From BOG-1112 sp964611335 (GTDB taxonomy: Bacteria > Bdellovibrionota_B > Oligoflexia > Oligoflexales > Bog-1112), in assembly GCA_964611335.1 (NCBI GenBank), contig CAZSXR010000001.1, positions 248,001 through 312,000 on the forward strand: a DNA stretch of 64,000 nucleotides, read 5' to 3'. Below are positions 62,310 to 64,000 of the stretch, one piece after another. The notes beneath the pieces are model-generated. The model worked only from the letters and a program-made list of their open reading frames with translations, searched no databases and had not been told where the DNA came from. Position 1 is the first letter of the stretch; each line of letters opens with the position of its first letter. Both the position numbers and the translations under genes were made by a program.

Positions 62310-64000
62310 ATGAAGCATAAAAAACTATTTATAATCGATGCGATGGCAATGGCCTTTCGCAGTTATCATGCAATGGGTGTTCGCCCTTTGATGACTTCGA
62401 AAGGTGTGCCAACTTCTGCGGTCTATGGTTCCCTCACTATTCTCATGAAACTCATGGAAGAAGAAAAACCTGACTACATACTCGCAGCATGTGATTCTCG
62501 AGAAAAAACTTTCAGGCATGAAATGTATGAAGCTTATAAAGCTCATCGTACAGAATTTCCAGAAGACCTTAGTGTGCAGATGCCCGCATTTTTCCGATTG
62601 TTTGACGTCCTTGGAATTCCTCTTTTAAAAACCCCCGGTTTTGAAGCCGATGACATTATAGGTACACTTGTCACAAAATGGGCGTCAGATGACCTTCATT
62701 GTTATATCGTATCGGGTGACAAAGATTTTATGCAACTTGTCAGTGACAAAGTTTTCCTCTACTCGCCGCAAGCTGGTGGAAAGGTGAAACTTGTTGACTC
62801 CGCAGGTGTCTTCGAACGTTTTGGTTGTCGACCAGATCAAGTGGTAGATGTTCTGGCTTTGATTGGAGATACGAGTGATAACGTTCCTGGCGTACACGGG
62901 ATCGGAGATAAAGGCGCTTCGAAGTTGATCGAAGAATTTCAAACTCTCGATAATCTTTACAGTCATCTTGACGTCATCCGAAATCCTCGACAAAGAGAGG
63001 CTCTTAGTAAACATAAACACGAAGCCTTTCTTTCGCGAGAATTAGTGACCATACACAAGACTATGACACTGGAATATTCTTTACCTGAAGAACCCTATAA
63101 TTTTGAATCCGCGCTGCAAAAACCTGAGTTTGTTGAATTTCTCGAAGAGTTGGAATTTCGTAGTTTGATCAAGCGGTTGCGAGAAAGAGCGGGAGCAAAA
63201 CTTAATAAAGAAAAAAAGACAGAAAGAAGTGAAGTTGAAAAACAAGAAAGAAAAAAAACTTTCAAGCTTGGTCAGCATGATCTGAAGTCACTCGATGAAA
63301 TATTAGAAATTTACGGAAAAGATTCGCTGACACGTCATTATCAATTAACGAACACTCACGAAACGTTTCAATCGCTCCTTAATCTTCTTAGCACTTCGAA
63401 AGAATTTGCTTTCGATACAGAAACCACCGGTTTGAATAGTATTGATGATCGCCCTATAGGAATAAGTTTAAGTTTAGATGTAGGCAAAGCTTATTATGTT
63501 CCTCTCTTGGAAAAACATTGGGACGGAGCTAACCCTTCTCAGATTATCCAGGGGCTTAAACCCATTTTCGAAAACTCTTCTATTTTAAAAGTTGCGCACA
63601 ATTTGAAATTTGATCTTCAAATGTTAAAAAACATTGGGATTGAAGCCAAGGGGCCCTTTGGAGATACAATGCTTGGTTCTTTTTTATTGGATTCTTCTGG
63701 CCCCCATGGAATGGATGCTCTTTCTCGCAAATTTCTTAACATTGCGAAAATACCAACCTCGGAGCTGATGGGGCCTAAATATTCAAAACCCATGACAGAG
63801 GTGGATCTTTCATTGCTTAGTTATTATGCCTGTGAAGACGCTGACTGTTGCCTTCGCCTTCATAAGCGTTTTATTCCCATGTTGAAAAAGGAAGAGCTTA
63901 AAAGTCTTTACGAAGACATGGAAGTTCCGCTTGCACAGATTTTGGGAAATATGGAGCAAGAGGGAATTTATGTGAATACACAAACTCTTAGTTCATTATC
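62310..64000 (+). CDS. polA: DNA polymerase I, 5' part (runs off window)
   Basis: The reading frame is open from the ATG at 62310 to the window end (563 codons) and continues beyond. Residues about 5-290 are the 5'-nuclease domain: LFIIDAMAMAFRSYHAMGV, GFEADDIIGTLVTKW, YIVSGDKDFMQLVSDKV and DVLALIGDTSDNVPGVHGIG. After a Lys/Glu-rich linker comes the 3'-5' exonuclease domain with FAFDTETTGL and NLKFDLQML. The polymerase domain lies outside. AAGG precedes the start at 12 bp. One GGACGGAGC copy (63521) encodes W-DGA-N. Confidence 0.95.
   Translation, partial: MKHKKLFIIDAMAMAFRSYHAMGVRPLMTSKGVPTSAVYGSLTILMKLMEEEKPDYILAACDSREKTFRHEMYEAYKAHRTEFPEDLSVQMPAFFRLFDVLGIPLLKTPGFEADDIIGTLVTKWASDDLHCYIVSGDKDFMQLVSDKVFLYSPQAGGKVKLVDSAGVFERFGCRPDQVVDVLALIGDTSDNVPGVHGIGDKGASKLIEEFQTLDNLYSHLDVIRNPRQREALSKHKHEAFLSRELVTIHKTMTLEYSLPEEPYNFESALQKPEFVEFLEELEFRSLIKRLRERAGAKLNKEKKTERSEVEKQERKKTFKLGQHDLKSLDEILEIYGKDSLTRHYQLTNTHETFQSLLNLLSTSKEFAFDTETTGLNSIDDRPIGISLSLDVGKAYYVPLLEKHWDGANPSQIIQGLKPIFENSSILKVAHNLKFDLQMLKNIGIEAKGPFGDTMLGSFLLDSSGPHGMDALSRKFLNIAKIPTSELMGPKYSKPMTEVDLSLLSYYACEDADCCLRLHKRFIPMLKKEELKSLYEDMEVPLAQILGNMEQEGIYVNTQTLSSL

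Larger units (their letters stand above)
44551..63529. repeat. Dispersed 9-bp word GGACGGAGC (20 exact copies)
   Basis: Plus-strand GGACGGAGC starts at 44551, 44936, 48631, 51371, 55719, 55777, 60659 and 63521. Complement GCTCCGTCC starts at 44574, 44636, 45514, 47854, 48560, 51244, 57228, 58170, 59263, 59705, 60791 and 60826. One-mismatch forms include 44867, 45887, 46117, 48030, 51276, 54689, 55203, 57112, 57686, 57840, 58710, 60605 and 60861. Copies fall inside genes in all three frames (for example V-DGA-K in tolR, F-GTE-P in miaB, P-GRS-I in the lipoprotein) and between genes. No exact copy was seen before 44,551. Counts are by eye. Confidence 0.88.

Noticed and set aside
62325..62546. 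73-residue open frame opposite the start of polA
   Set aside because: Shadow of the conserved polA 5'-nuclease coding sequence.
44551..63529. GGACGGAGC as a Chi-like or FtsK-guiding (KOPS) motif
   Set aside because: Those motifs are strongly strand-biased relative to replication; here copies are mixed (8 versus 12).
1..64000. CRISPR arrays, rRNA genes, prophage or complete insertion sequences
   Set aside because: No regularly spaced repeats, rRNA-like segments, integrase or phage structural cluster were seen; the gp19-like gene stands alone.

Overview
The window reads as one stretch of a Gram-negative bacterial chromosome of fairly low GC (about 40% by eye). Several things point to an outer-membrane, lipoprotein-rich organism: TolQRAB, an MlaE-type permease, an RND/TolC efflux operon, an NADH dehydrogenase (complex I) cluster and many lipobox signal peptides. 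The mix (HemJ, fused NuoCD with a short NuoG, large TPR proteins, many lineage-specific secreted proteins, PilZ) would suit a Bdellovibrionota/Oligoflexia-type or other delta-like lineage, but that placement is an inference. A 100-N scaffold gap shows this is a draft assembly. No rRNA, CRISPR array, prophage or complete insertion sequence was found.

Layout. 0-8.5 kb: SRPBCC-like secreted protein, hemJ, leuS, two lipoproteins, fadE, a BolA protein and rdgB. 8.5-13.4 kb: SH3-like lipoprotein, MlaE-like permease, an RlmD-type rRNA methyltransferase, a PilZ protein and an ABC1/UbiB kinase. 13.4-18.9 kb: a TolC-MFP-RND efflux operon preceded by a 40-bp imperfect palindrome. 18.9-30 kb: surface and secreted proteins mixed with an M18 aminopeptidase, an Uup-like ABC-F protein and a persulfide-dioxygenase-like enzyme. 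30-37.8 kb: tRNA-Val, two large TPR proteins, a small Cys-rich protein, a NAPE-PLD-like hydrolase and a repeat-containing secreted protein interrupted by the gap. 37.8-44.4 kb: a leftward run nuoCD-E-F-G-I followed by an RluA-type pseudouridine synthase. 44.5-52.6 kb: aspS-ridA, a gp19-like protein overlapping a lipoprotein gene, ffh-miaB and a YebC protein. 52.9-55.6 kb: a thiamine operon (ThiE/TenI-like protein plus a sodium:solute symporter) under a TPP riboswitch whose 3' end carries the ribosome-binding site. 55.9-57.1 kb: a frameshifted REP-associated-type (RAYT) Y1 transposase and a secreted Bcp-like peroxiredoxin. 57.2-62.2 kb: gltA and tolQ-R-A-B. 62.3 kb to the end: the 5' part of polA.

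The most unusual signal is a short DNA word, GGACGGAGC (complement GCTCCGTCC). Read by eye, it occurs 20 times exactly between 44,551 and 63,529, on both strands, in all reading frames and between genes, and not once in the first 44.5 kb. It forms a 34-bp perfect palindrome in the nuoCD/aspS divergent region, lies inside a 30-bp direct repeat upstream of tolQ, and sits twice just upstream of the RAYT gene. It behaves like a DNA-level recognition word (uptake-sequence-like, REP-like or chromosome-organising) with a sharp boundary, and is the best candidate here for an undescribed system.
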